This document shows positions 35,223-44,705 of a stretch of 64,000 nucleotides of DNA, in pieces. The number at the start of each line of letters is the position of its first letter. Position 1 is the stretch's first letter. The notes below the pieces were generated by a model. The model saw nothing but the letters and a program-made list of their open reading frames with translations, did not search any database and was not told the DNA's origin. A program made the position numbers and the translations under genes. This DNA comes from Bacteroidota bacterium (GTDB taxonomy: Bacteria > Bacteroidota > Ignavibacteria > UBA10030 > UBA8401). The stretch lies in contig JAJYOK010000001.1 in the NCBI GenBank assembly GCA_021796215.1, forward strand, positions 248,001-312,000, in the 5' to 3' direction.

Positions 35223-36506
35223 TTAATGTGAACCTTTATGAACTTTAAGATGAAGTCCCGTCACTTCTGCGACGACGATCGGTGTATCTTTGGGAATGCT
35301 GCCGTCCAGGCTTTCAGCGCTCCAGATTTCTCCCTGCACTTTTACTTGCCCGTGCGGAGAAAGTTTCGTGATTGTTACGCCGCTTTCGCCGACAATTCCT
35401 TCGGAGCCGGTTGTCGGCTTGCGCCGCTGGGCACGCAATCCTGCGCCGATAGCGAAAATGAAAAATGCAGCAGTGAGCAATACTGTTGGAATAATGACTG
35501 CAAGAGAAATTCCAGCAACCGTAAACCACGCTTCGGTGTTAATGAGCATGATTGAACCGAGAAAAAGTGAAACGACTCCGCCAACGGTTAAAATTCCGTG
35601 GCTGGTGATTTTTATTTCCAGCACGAACAAAATAATTCCTAAAATGATCAATGCGAGGCCTGCATAATTCACCGGCAGCGTGTGAAGCGTATACAGCGCG
35701 ATCAACAATGAAATTGCGCCGATGACGCCGGGGAAAATTGAGCCGGGGTTATACAATTCAAACAGCAAGCCGTAAATGCCGAGCATCATAAAAATATAAG
35801 CGACATTCGGATCGCTCATGGTATCGAGAATTTTGTATTCCCAGCTCATCTCGTGAGGTTCGACGACGGCATTTTTTGTTTCAAGCGTTACCGTATCCTG
35901 ACTTGTAACGACGCGGCGTCCGTTCAGCGAATCGAGAAGTGCGGCCTGATTTTTCGCAATGAAATCAATGACGTGTTCGGCGAGAGCTTCCGTTTCGGTG
36001 ATGGAAATACTTTTGCGGACAGCTTCTTCTGCCCATTTCATATTGCGGTTTCGTTTTTCAGAAATTGAACGGATGAACGCGGCGGCATCGTTTGTTACTT
36101 TTTCCGACATCACGGAATCCATTCCGCCCTGCAAATTCACCGGGTGCGCCGCGCCGATGTTCGTGCCCGGCGCCATCACGGCAATGTTCGATGCAAGCGC
36201 AATGAATACTCCTGCGGATGCGCATTGCGAACCGGCCGGAGAAACATAGACGACAACCGGGATTTTCGATTCTAAAAAATCGGTGACGATTGCACGCGTC
36301 GCTGTTAATAATCCGCCCGGTGTGTTGATGCGTACAAGGATGCATTCGGCGTTCTTTTCTTCCGCTTGCTTCATTCCGTTATGAATGTAATCGGCGGTTG
36401 CGGGATTGATGGAGCCGTTGATTGTCAGTTCGTAGATAAGATTGTTTCCGGCATACATCTGCAGCGCGGGAAAAAAAAAGAACAGGAAAAGAATGGACTT
36501 TTTCAT
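35223..36506 (-). CDS. NfeD-family membrane-bound ClpP-class serine protease
   Basis: 427 aa. A signal peptide (1-20) precedes a ClpP-like periplasmic protease domain with NTPGG (61-65), the nucleophile Ser97 in QCASAG and Lys136 as candidate base, matching the Ser-Lys dyad of archaeal 1510-N stomatin protease. Four to five membrane helices follow (about 235-375), then a C-terminal OB-fold NfeD domain (GIVGESGVTITKLSPHGQVKVQGEIW). The family cleaves the C-terminal part of slipins. Met 36506 is taken over a start four codons upstream. Paired with slipin. Confidence 0.94.
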   Translation of the reverse strand: MKKSILFLFFFFPALQMYAGNNLIYELTINGSINPATADYIHNGMKQAEEKNAECILVRINTPGGLLTATRAIVTDFLESKIPVVVYVSPAGSQCASAGVFIALASNIAVMAPGTNIGAAHPVNLQGGMDSVMSEKVTNDAAAFIRSISEKRNRNMKWAEEAVRKSISITETEALAEHVIDFIAKNQAALLDSLNGRRVVTSQDTVTLETKNAVVEPHEMSWEYKILDTMSDPNVAYIFMMLGIYGLLFELYNPGSIFPGVIGAISLLIALYTLHTLPVNYAGLALIILGIILFVLEIKITSHGILTVGGVVSLFLGSIMLINTEAWFTVAGISLAVIIPTVLLTAAFFIFAIGAGLRAQRRKPTTGSEGIVGESGVTITKLSPHGQVKVQGEIWSAESLDGSIPKDTPIVVAEVTGLHLKVHKGSH

Positions 36507-36658
36507 AACGGTGAGCATGTAGTTAAGAATTGGTTTGGTTACGATGCAAAGGTAAGAAACGGTTGTGGAGAAAGCAAGTTGCTAACCGAAGACGTGTGTA
36601 AGATTGGAAATAGCGTATCTGTTGTTTATATTTTTTATAAGAATACAGAAACGGGTGT

Positions 36659-36714
36659 TGGATAAATGGATTGATGAATATTCTATCCAATAACCCAACA
36701 ATCCAGTAATCCAT
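36659..36714 (-). repeat. Dispersed 56-bp element, copy 2
   Basis: Reverse-complement relative of 16870-16924, with the same order ATGGATTACTGGAT, TTGG, TTATTGGA, CCATTTATCCA. It lies in the gap between nfeD and ypdA. Confidence 0.7.
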
Positions 36715-36767
36715 TCTCTTTGTATGTTCTTGTGCCTTAGCAGCGGAATAAATTCAAGGGAAAAAAG

Positions 36768-37724
36768 ATGTTTGATGTGATAATTATCGGCGCGGGACCC
36801 GCCGGTCTTTCTACAGCAATTGAAGCGCAGAAAGCCGGACTTCATTCCATTGTGATTGAGAAGGGAAGTATCGTTAATTCAATTCAGCACTTTCCGGCGG
36901 AGATGTCTTTTTTTTCGACTCCGGAATTGCTGGAGATTGGAGGGCTTCCGTTCACTTCGTCTGCGATGCGCCCAACGCGGGCTGAAGGATTGGAATATTA
37001 CATGCGCGTTGCTGATTTCTATAAACTCCAGTTGAATTTATTTGAAACAGTGGTTTCAGTTTGCAAACAAGAAAACATTTTTCTTGTTCAGACAAATAAA
37101 TCAGACTATCAATCGAAAGCAGTTGTTGCGGCGACGGGATATTACGACAATCCGAACATACTTGGAATTCCGGGCGAGAATCTTCCCAAAGTTTCACATT
37201 ATTACGACGAGCCGTTCGCATTCTATCAGCAGAATGTTGCCGTGATCGGCGGAAAAAATTCTGCAGCGATTGCTGCGCTGGAATTATTCCGGCATGGAGC
37301 AAAGGTGACGCTCATTCACCGAAAAGAAAAGTTAAGCGACGGCATCAAGTATTGGATTTTGCCGGACATTGAAAATCGCATCAAGGAAGGTTCAGTCAAA
37401 ACGTATTTTTCAACGAAAGTGTGTGAGATTCGGGAAAAAGAATTACTGTTAGAAAATGATGGAGGCGAGCGCCTTACCATCCCCAACGATTTTGTTTTCG
37501 CTTTGACCGGCTACCATCCCAACATGGATTTTCTTCAAAACATGGGAGTTGAAATGAATCCCGAAACCGTTGAGCCGAAGTGTGATCCGAATACATTTGA
37601 AACGAACGTTGCCGGACTTTATGTTGCCGGTTCAATCGTTGCAGGAAAGAATAACAATAAGATTTTTATTGAGAACGGGCGGCTGCACGGGAAAGCGATA
37701 GTGGGCTCAATTCTAAAAAGATGA
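36768..37724 (+). CDS. ypdA: YpdA-family bacillithiol disulfide reductase (putative)
   Basis: 318 aa flavoprotein of the thioredoxin-reductase fold without the CxxC pair. FAD-binding GAGPAG (8-13), IEKGSIVNSI, FFSTPELLEIGG and the NADPH loop VAVIGGKNSAAIAALEL fit YpdA, which uses NADPH to reduce oxidised bacillithiol. VAGLYVAGSIVAGKNNNKIFIENGR matches the C-terminal FAD motif. Together with the Brx gene at 33211 this suggests bacillithiol as the low-molecular-weight thiol. Confidence 0.92.
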   Translation: MFDVIIIGAGPAGLSTAIEAQKAGLHSIVIEKGSIVNSIQHFPAEMSFFSTPELLEIGGLPFTSSAMRPTRAEGLEYYMRVADFYKLQLNLFETVVSVCKQENIFLVQTNKSDYQSKAVVAATGYYDNPNILGIPGENLPKVSHYYDEPFAFYQQNVAVIGGKNSAAIAALELFRHGAKVTLIHRKEKLSDGIKYWILPDIENRIKEGSVKTYFSTKVCEIREKELLLENDGGERLTIPNDFVFALTGYHPNMDFLQNMGVEMNPETVEPKCDPNTFETNVAGLYVAGSIVAGKNNNKIFIENGRLHGKAIVGSILKR

Positions 37725-37752
37725 TAAAATGCATCTTTATGTTAAAATTTCG

Positions 37753-37781
37753 TTGATTTCTGAGCCGATTTTTCGTAAATT
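37753..37781 (+). promoter_or_regulatory. Possible promoter of atpD
   Basis: TTGATT, a 17-nt spacer and TAAATT, 50 nt before the atpD start in an A+T-rich gap. Pattern match only. Confidence 0.35.
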
Positions 37782-37810
37782 TACAAACTAAATTTTTTTC
37801 ATCCACATAA

Positions 37811-39244
<1,434 letters not shown>

Positions 39245-39263
39245 CTGCTCCGCGAACTTTTTT

Positions 39264-39281
39264 ACCGCAAAGGGCGCAAAG
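39264..39281 (+). repeat. Left arm of 18-bp inverted repeat around the GxxExxY gene
   Basis: ACCGCAAAGGGCGCAAAG, 20 nt after the atpD stop. Exact reverse complement of 39663-39680. Confidence 0.92.
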
Positions 39282-39283
39282 AA

Positions 39284-39661
39284 ATGGATGAAAATGAACT
39301 TTCGAAAGTCATAATCGGATATGCAATGGAAGTTCATTCGGAATTGGGCCCTGGCTTGCTGGAATCTGTGTATGAATCGTGCCTGGAATATGAGTTGAAA
39401 CAGGGTGGATTCTATGTTGAGAGACAAAAGCCAGTTCCAGTTTTGTATCATGATGTAAATATAGATTGTGGCTTTCGCTTGGATTTATTTGTTGAAAAGA
39501 AGTTGATCATTGAATTGAAAGCAGTTGATGCCATCAACAATATTCATCTGGCACAAACGTTGACGTATCTTAAATTAACAAGCTGTAAGCTCGCACTCTT
39601 GATTAATTTCAATGTTCTTCATTTGAAAGATGGCATCAAAAGAGTCGTTAATAAATTATAA
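39284..39661 (+). CDS. GxxExxY family protein
   Basis: 125 aa. The family signature is seen in HSELGPGLLESVYESCLEYEL (GxxExxY, near residues 24-30), followed by RQKPVPVLY, RLDLFVEKKLIIELKAV and a helix HLAQTLTYLKLTSCKLALLINFN. The RLDLFV...ELKAV layout resembles PD-(D/E)XK nuclease cores, but no activity is established for the family. Its start lies 2 nt after the left arm and its stop 1 nt before the right arm of a perfect 18-bp inverted repeat, inside the atpD-atpC operon. A mobile cassette is the simplest reading. Confidence 0.92.
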   Translation: MDENELSKVIIGYAMEVHSELGPGLLESVYESCLEYELKQGGFYVERQKPVPVLYHDVNIDCGFRLDLFVEKKLIIELKAVDAINNIHLAQTLTYLKLTSCKLALLINFNVLHLKDGIKRVVNKL

Positions 39662-39662
39662 A

Positions 39663-39680
39663 CTTTGCGCCCTTTGCGGT
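39663..39680 (+). repeat. Right arm of 18-bp inverted repeat around the GxxExxY gene
   Basis: CTTTGCGCCCTTTGCGGT, immediately after the GxxExxY stop and 26 nt before atpC. Confidence 0.92.
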
Positions 39681-39706
39681 GAGTAATTACGGGGCAATGT
39701 AATTTT

Positions 39707-40111
39707 ATGGCAGACAAACATTTCTTACTCGATATTGTTACGCCGACGAAAACCGTTTTTTCAGGAATGGTCGGAAGTTTTTCTGCGCCGGGATTGGCGG
39801 GAAGTTTTCAGGTGTTGTTCAACCACGCACCGCTGCTTGCGGCAATCGGCATTGGTGAAGTGAAAGTTCTCGATGCTTCGGGAACGGAAGAACATTTTGC
39901 AACGAGCGGCGGCTTTGCCGAAGTCAATGGCAATAAAGTCATTTTGCTTGCGGAAACTGCCGAGCGTTCCGACAGTATTGACGTGAAACGAGCGGAAGAA
40001 GCGAAGCAACGCGCGTTGGAACGTCTTGAAAAAGAAGAAGAGAAGGATGAGCAGCGTGCCCGTGCGGCGCTTGCTCGTGCTATCAACCGGCTTAAAGTTG
40101 CGGGAACGTGA
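39707..40111 (+). CDS. atpC: ATP synthase F1 subunit epsilon
   Basis: 134 aa. The N-terminal beta-sandwich (LLDIVTPTKTVFSGMVGSF, FQVLFNHAPLLAAIGIGEV, SGGFAEVNGNKVILLAETAE) matches epsilon, and the C-terminal helical hairpin RAEEAKQRALERLEKEE...ARAALARAINRL completes it. Epsilon couples F1 to the rotor and can inhibit ATP hydrolysis. It is the partner of atpD and is now 462 nt away because of the inserted cassette. Confidence 0.95.
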   Translation: MADKHFLLDIVTPTKTVFSGMVGSFSAPGLAGSFQVLFNHAPLLAAIGIGEVKVLDASGTEEHFATSGGFAEVNGNKVILLAETAERSDSIDVKRAEEAKQRALERLEKEEEKDEQRARAALARAINRLKVAGT

Positions 40112-40310
40112 GTAGTTCAGAAGGTAAATATTCGAGCTCAGAAAATCAGAAGCTGAGAAATTCTGAATCTTGAATCGAGAGTCCTGCATTCTGAATCTTC
40201 CATATCCATTTTCCATCTCAAACCTCGAATCTCAACTCTTGGGCTTTAAACCACGGAACTCATTCGGGATTGATTCTTCTTTTTCAAAGGCGTATATTTT
40301 CAGCACACCG

Positions 40311-40345
40311 CACGCCGCCGGCGTGGTTTTCAACTTTTTTTCCAC
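40311..40345 (+). terminator. Weak terminator-like hairpin after atpC
   Basis: CACGCC-GCC-GGCGTG followed by GTTTTCAACTTTTTTTCC. The T-run is interrupted and the hairpin is 200 nt after atpC, in a gap otherwise made of GAATCT-type short repeats. Confidence 0.35.
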
Positions 40346-40393
40346 TCAGCCACAGGCTGACTTGTCAGCAATCGGCTGGAATTCTTTGCATGA

Positions 40394-41545
40394 ATGAGAC
40401 CAACACGCGCACTCATTGATCTTGGCGCAATTCGATACAACCTCAGGCAAGTCCGGCAGCAAGTAGGACGTTCAACTGCTGTGATGGCAGTGATCAAAGC
40501 GAATGCGTATGGGCACGGAATGATTCCCGTGGCGAAATCAATTCTTAAACATCATCTCGCGGAATATTTTGGCGTTGCTATTGTCGAGGAAGGCATCACG
40601 CTTCGAAAAAATAATGTCAAGACTCCAACGTTGGTATTCACAGCGCCGAACGATGACCAGCTTGCCGAGTATGTCCGCTATAATCTTGAGCCGACGATTT
40701 GTTCTATGAAAACTGTCCGGAGTTTGAATCAAATTGCTGCGGCGCGCGGCAAAACTGCCGCTGTTCATATCAAAGTTGATACGGGGATGGGCAGAATCGG
40801 TGTAACTATGAATGACGCGGTTGAATTTATTGAGCACGTGCGCCGGCTGAAAAATGTTTTTGTGAAGGGAATCTACACGCATTTTGCAACATCCGATGAA
40901 TGGAATTTATCGTTCGCACAAAAACAGTTGCAAGCGTTTCATGATCTTTTACAAACTATTGCGTCGCGCGGAATCAGGATTCCTTTCAAGCACTGCGCGA
41001 ACAGCGGCGCTATTCTTCAATTGAAAAATTCGTATTTTGATATGGTGCGCCCGGGAATTATGATGTACGGCTATTATCCGTCTCACGAAACGCGAACGAC
41101 GCTTCCGTTGAAGCCGGCAATGTCAATCCGATCGAAGATTGGATTTCTGAAATCTGTAAAAAAAGGAACAAGTATCAGTTACGGCAGAAAATACATAGCG
41201 CCGCGTGAAACATTCATCGCTTCCGTTACCGCTGGTTATGCCGATGGCATCAGCAGACGATTGACAAATGAACGCGAAGGGCGCCATGGCATACAGCGCC
41301 ACAAAGCGTCGGCGTTGATCAACGGAAAAAGATTTCCGATTGTCGGGACAATTTGCATGGACCAATTGATGATTGATCTTGGACCGAAATCGTCTCATAA
41401 AGTCGGCGACGATGTTGTACTGATAGGAAAAGATAAAGGGAAAGAAATTTCAGCATGGGAAATTTCTGATAACCTGGGGACAATTCCCTACGAAATATGC
41501 TGTGCCATTTCCGAACGGGTTCCGCGAGTATACCTTAATGGATAA
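40394..41545 (+). CDS. alr: Alanine racemase
   Basis: 383 aa PLP enzyme that makes D-alanine for peptidoglycan. Lys35 in AVIKANAYGHG binds PLP, and Tyr263 in ISYGRKY is the second catalytic base. HIKVDTGMGRIG, HCANSGAIL, MVRPGIMMYGYYP and VGTICMDQLMIDLG are standard motifs. The start ATG lies after a ribosome-site-poor leader. It overlaps the next gene by 8 nt. Confidence 0.97.
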   Translation: MRPTRALIDLGAIRYNLRQVRQQVGRSTAVMAVIKANAYGHGMIPVAKSILKHHLAEYFGVAIVEEGITLRKNNVKTPTLVFTAPNDDQLAEYVRYNLEPTICSMKTVRSLNQIAAARGKTAAVHIKVDTGMGRIGVTMNDAVEFIEHVRRLKNVFVKGIYTHFATSDEWNLSFAQKQLQAFHDLLQTIASRGIRIPFKHCANSGAILQLKNSYFDMVRPGIMMYGYYPSHETRTTLPLKPAMSIRSKIGFLKSVKKGTSISYGRKYIAPRETFIASVTAGYADGISRRLTNEREGRHGIQRHKASALINGKRFPIVGTICMDQLMIDLGPKSSHKVGDDVVLIGKDKGKEISAWEISDNLGTIPYEICCAISERVPRVYLNG

Positions 41546-42338
41546 CAGCAATCAATACATGCTACAGGTTCTGCGCCGAACGCAGATTGAATTGCAGGAC
41601 AGTCTCATTCCCGCACATGTAGAAAAGTTTCACCACGTGCTCGATAAGTTCGAACGAGCGCCATCGGTTCGGAATGAAATTCTGGAACTGAAATCTGTAA
41701 AAGGTTTTACGAAAGCTGCTTTTACTATTCAATGGATTCTCGAACGCGTTGAGCACAGCAACGAAGATTTTTCTACCGAACAGCTCGATGCCGATGCGTC
41801 GTTGTTGAATGATAAATTCTTCGAAGCATTTTTAAGTGAACCGTACGGTACCGCTGAACATACACAGACAAAAGCACAACATCGAACTGAGCAGCCGACT
41901 CAGCTTCCGAAGTCTCCATCGGCCACGGTACGAGAAAAGAAAACTGCGCCCGCTTCATCACCGACGCTAACGGACATTCTTGATCAGAACCTCTTGCTGG
42001 CATTTCAGCGCTTTGCAGATATTGTTTCGAAGATGGGAGACAAAACTCCGTCGGAACGAAAAAGCATTTTTGCCGTGCTCGGGATGATTGCGAAGAGTTC
42101 GGTTGAATCTGCAAAGCAGCAGAATAAAAAGGAAGTGCATGAATTTTTCGAATCGGTCATCAAATTTATTACTGCGGTAGATGCAGCGGGTACGACGCAG
42201 GACGGGCGCGTAGCAGAAGTAATGCGTGATGTCGGAGAACGCTTGAATGCAGCACTGAAAGAAAAATCGAACGGTGTTGAGCTTCTTACGAACATCAATA
42301 CTATTCTCAAAAACCCGGATGTGATGAGTAAAACATAA
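41538..42338 (+). CDS. Hypothetical protein coupled to alr
   Basis: 266 aa, no signal or membrane segment. Residues 1-100 and 150-266 are largely helical, joined by a linker rich in Gln, Thr, Pro and Lys (about 105-145). I recognise no domain. The start ATG overlaps the alr stop (ATGGATAA), and a GGAGA site for manC lies 10 nt past its stop, so it sits in an operon alr-this-manC-rlpA. The C-terminal helices carry repeated KE patterns suggesting a coiled coil. Confidence 0.8.
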   Translation: MDNSNQYMLQVLRRTQIELQDSLIPAHVEKFHHVLDKFERAPSVRNEILELKSVKGFTKAAFTIQWILERVEHSNEDFSTEQLDADASLLNDKFFEAFLSEPYGTAEHTQTKAQHRTEQPTQLPKSPSATVREKKTAPASSPTLTDILDQNLLLAFQRFADIVSKMGDKTPSERKSIFAVLGMIAKSSVESAKQQNKKEVHEFFESVIKFITAVDAAGTTQDGRVAEVMRDVGERLNAALKEKSNGVELLTNINTILKNPDVMSKT

Positions 42339-42350
42339 GAGGAGACCTGT

Positions 42351-43448
42351 GTGAAAGAGCAACCAAATATTTTTGCAGTCATTATGGCGGGCGGAATCGG
42401 CTCCCGGTTTTGGCCCCGAAGCCGGGAAAAATCCCCGAAACAGCTTCTGGAGATTTCCGGCAAAAACACGATGATACAAAATACCGTTCACCGGTTGAAA
42501 GGTTTCATTCCGGAAAAACAGATGTTTGTTGTGACAAATAAAGTGCAGAAGAACGGAGTGATGAAGCAGCTGCCGGAGATTCCGTCGGAAAATATTATTG
42601 TCGAGCCGGTCGGGCGCAATACTGCACCGTGCATCGGTTTGGCAGCGATGTTTGTCAATCGTGTCGATCCAGAAGGCGTGATGATCGTCTTACCGGCAGA
42701 TCATATTATTCAGAATGAGGAGGAATTTCTTCGCTTGTTGGATGTTGGTGTTCGTGCCGCGTACGAATCGTCTGCGTTGGTGACTATCGGCATTAAGCCG
42801 GACCGCCCCGAAACAGGATACGGCTACATTCAAATTGATGAAGAACCGGGCGCGAAAAATCCGTACATTGACCGCGGTGTGTACCGTGTAAAAACTTTTG
42901 CAGAAAAACCGAATCCGCATACTGCGCAGCGCTTTTTGGAAAGCGGAGATTTCTTGTGGAACAGCGGGATGTTCATCTGGCGTGCCGATGTCATTCTGAA
43001 TGAGATCAAAAAATCGCTTCCCGAAACAAGTGCACAGTTGATGAATATCGAGGAGTCGCTGGGTACATCGTTGTTCGAACAAAATCTTGAGCGTGCGTAC
43101 GGCGTGATTCGCGGTATCTCTATTGATTACGGCGTTATGGAAAAAGCCGAACATGTCTTTGTTCTCAAAGGAGATTTCGGCTGGAATGATGTCGGCTCGT
43201 GGGATGAGGTGACAAGAATTACCGAGCACGATGAACACGGGAATCATTTTGAAGGGAAAGTCATTCCGGTGAATACATCGAACGCGTTTATTCATTCAAG
43301 CGGAAAGCTCATCGCAACAGTCGGAATAGACGATATCATTGTCATTGATACGGACGATGCGCTGCTCATCTGTAAACGCGGTGCCTCACAGGATGTGAAA
43401 GAAATTGTTGATCATCTTCGCCGCAAACAAATGAACGAGTATCTTTGA
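42351..43448 (+). CDS. manC: Mannose-1-phosphate guanylyltransferase
   Basis: 365 aa. The nucleotidyltransferase signature MAGGIGSRFWPRSREKSPKQ (12-31), the VLPADHII metal-binding segment, GYIQIDE, FAEKPN and WNSGMFIWRAD are typical of GDP-mannose pyrophosphorylase. It lacks the fused phosphomannose isomerase domain of long ManC enzymes. GDP-mannose feeds glycan synthesis, such as the locus at 59-64 kb. The start is GTG with GGAGA 6 nt upstream. Confidence 0.95.
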   Translation: MKEQPNIFAVIMAGGIGSRFWPRSREKSPKQLLEISGKNTMIQNTVHRLKGFIPEKQMFVVTNKVQKNGVMKQLPEIPSENIIVEPVGRNTAPCIGLAAMFVNRVDPEGVMIVLPADHIIQNEEEFLRLLDVGVRAAYESSALVTIGIKPDRPETGYGYIQIDEEPGAKNPYIDRGVYRVKTFAEKPNPHTAQRFLESGDFLWNSGMFIWRADVILNEIKKSLPETSAQLMNIEESLGTSLFEQNLERAYGVIRGISIDYGVMEKAEHVFVLKGDFGWNDVGSWDEVTRITEHDEHGNHFEGKVIPVNTSNAFIHSSGKLIATVGIDDIIVIDTDDALLICKRGASQDVKEIVDHLRRKQMNEYL

Positions 43449-43945
43449 AAGTTCAAAGTCAAAAGTTGAAAGTTGAAAGTTCATGGGTAATATTCTTTTT
43501 TTTGTTTTTTATCGGGGGATGTGTTTCTTCGCCGCGCTTTACAGAAAAGCCGCACGAGCGTTCTTCTGAGAGTCTGCCTGTCGGACAGGCAGGCAAGCAA
43601 GCGGCTGCTGCCCAGCCAGGCAAAGCGCTGCTCACGCTTGAAGGCATTGCATCGTATTATGCGGATGATTTTAACGGCAAGAAAACTGCTAACGGCGAAA
43701 CGTATGACATGAACGGACTCACAGCGGCACATCGCTCATTACCGTTCGGAACAAAAGTCCGCGTGACGAATCTTGATAACGGCAAACAAGTTGTCGTTCG
43801 CATTAATGACCGCGGTCCTTTTCAATTAAGCCGCATTATTGATTTGTCTCTCGGCGCGGCGAAAGAATTAGACATGATTGCAAAAGGTACGGCAAAAGTG
43901 AAATTGGAAGTGATCGAGTGGGGAGATAATCAGTACACGCGGTGA
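43445..43945 (+). CDS. rlpA: RlpA-like septal lytic transglycosylase lipoprotein
   Basis: 166 aa. A hydrophobic signal (about 13-25) ends in FIGGC, a lipobox. After a linker the double-psi beta-barrel starts at IASYYADDFNGKKTANGETYDM, with AAHRSLPFGTKVRVTN and VRINDRGPF holding the catalytic Asp and neighbouring residues. It cuts naked glycan strands at the septum. No SPOR domain is present. The start is TTG at 43445 (overlapping the manC stop as TTGA) or a TTG 21 nt later; both lie in AAAGTTGA-type short repeats. The linker codes a palindromic insert (43574-43592). Confidence 0.9.
   Translation: MKVQSQKLKVESSWVIFFFLFFIGGCVSSPRFTEKPHERSSESLPVGQAGKQAAAAQPGKALLTLEGIASYYADDFNGKKTANGETYDMNGLTAAHRSLPFGTKVRVTNLDNGKQVVVRINDRGPFQLSRIIDLSLGAAKELDMIAKGTAKVKLEVIEWGDNQYTR
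43574..43592. repeat. In-frame palindrome in the rlpA linker
   Basis: CTGCCTG-TCGGA-CAGGCAG, followed by GCAAGCAAG, read as LPVGQAGKQ in the protein. A related CTGCC/GGCAG palindrome lies in the GNAT gene (5012-5025). Confidence 0.65.
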
Positions 43946-43972
43946 GGGAAGTTTTTTTGAAAATCATTTAAA

Positions 43973-44686
43973 ATGACAATGATGAAGACAGTCATCACCG
44001 AACGCGACATACTCAACGCTGCAAAGAACGGAAAAAAATCCGTCGTTGCGGATAAGAACACAGTTATCACTCCGGCCGCGCGCGATAAAGCGCGAGAGCT
44101 TAATATTTCATTTTCGGAAAAGATGGAACATGGCGCAGTAAGCGACAAAGAAGAAAAATCGGCGATGCCGGCTGAACAGAAAACCCCGGCGAGGTCGTAC
44201 GATTCTTCAGTCATTTCAAAAACAAATGTCGGTTCGAATCTCATTGTCATTGGCAGCGATCACGGTGGATTTCAAGCGAAGGAAATGTTGAAAAAATATC
44301 TTGCCGACCTCGGCTATCGTACGTTGGATGTCGGAACGAATTCGGAGGAAGCGTGCGATTATCCCGATTATGCGTATGCGGTGGCACGCATTGTTGCAAA
44401 AGGGGAAGCGTGGCGCGGCATTATGATTGATGCGACCGGCGTTGCTTCTTCGATTGTGTGCAACAAAGTTCCGGGCGTACGCGCCGTTGCATGTTATAAT
44501 GAATTTGTCGCTCAAAGCAGCCGCGAACACAACGACGCCAATGTGCTGACCCTCGGTGCAAAATCGCTTGGCGCTGAATTAATAAAAGCGATCGTTAAAA
44601 CGTGGATTGAGACATGGTTCGGCGGAGGACGGCACAAGCGTCGTGTTGATAAAATTTCGGATGTGGAACGGAAATTCAGCAAGTAA
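43973..44686 (+). CDS. RpiB/LacA/LacB-like sugar-phosphate isomerase with EutQ/PduO-like N-terminus
   Basis: 237 aa. Residues about 88-230 are RpiB-like: VIGSDHGGFQAKEML, NKVPGVRAVACYN, SREHNDANVLTLG with His186-Asn187, and the RHKRRVDKI ending. The loop that carries the catalytic Cys in RpiB (CGTG) is DATG here, with Asp153 in place of Cys. Residues 1-50 (TERDILNAAKNGKKSVV, then VITPAARDKARELNI) look like the N-terminal segment found on microcompartment-linked proteins such as EutQ and PduO, joined by a flexible linker. No shell protein genes are near. The substrate is unknown; a pentose or deoxy-sugar phosphate is possible. Confidence 0.85.
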   Translation: MTMMKTVITERDILNAAKNGKKSVVADKNTVITPAARDKARELNISFSEKMEHGAVSDKEEKSAMPAEQKTPARSYDSSVISKTNVGSNLIVIGSDHGGFQAKEMLKKYLADLGYRTLDVGTNSEEACDYPDYAYAVARIVAKGEAWRGIMIDATGVASSIVCNKVPGVRAVACYNEFVAQSSREHNDANVLTLGAKSLGAELIKAIVKTWIETWFGGGRHKRRVDKISDVERKFSK

Positions 44687-44705
44687 GCGCCCGCCTATAA
44701 ACCGT

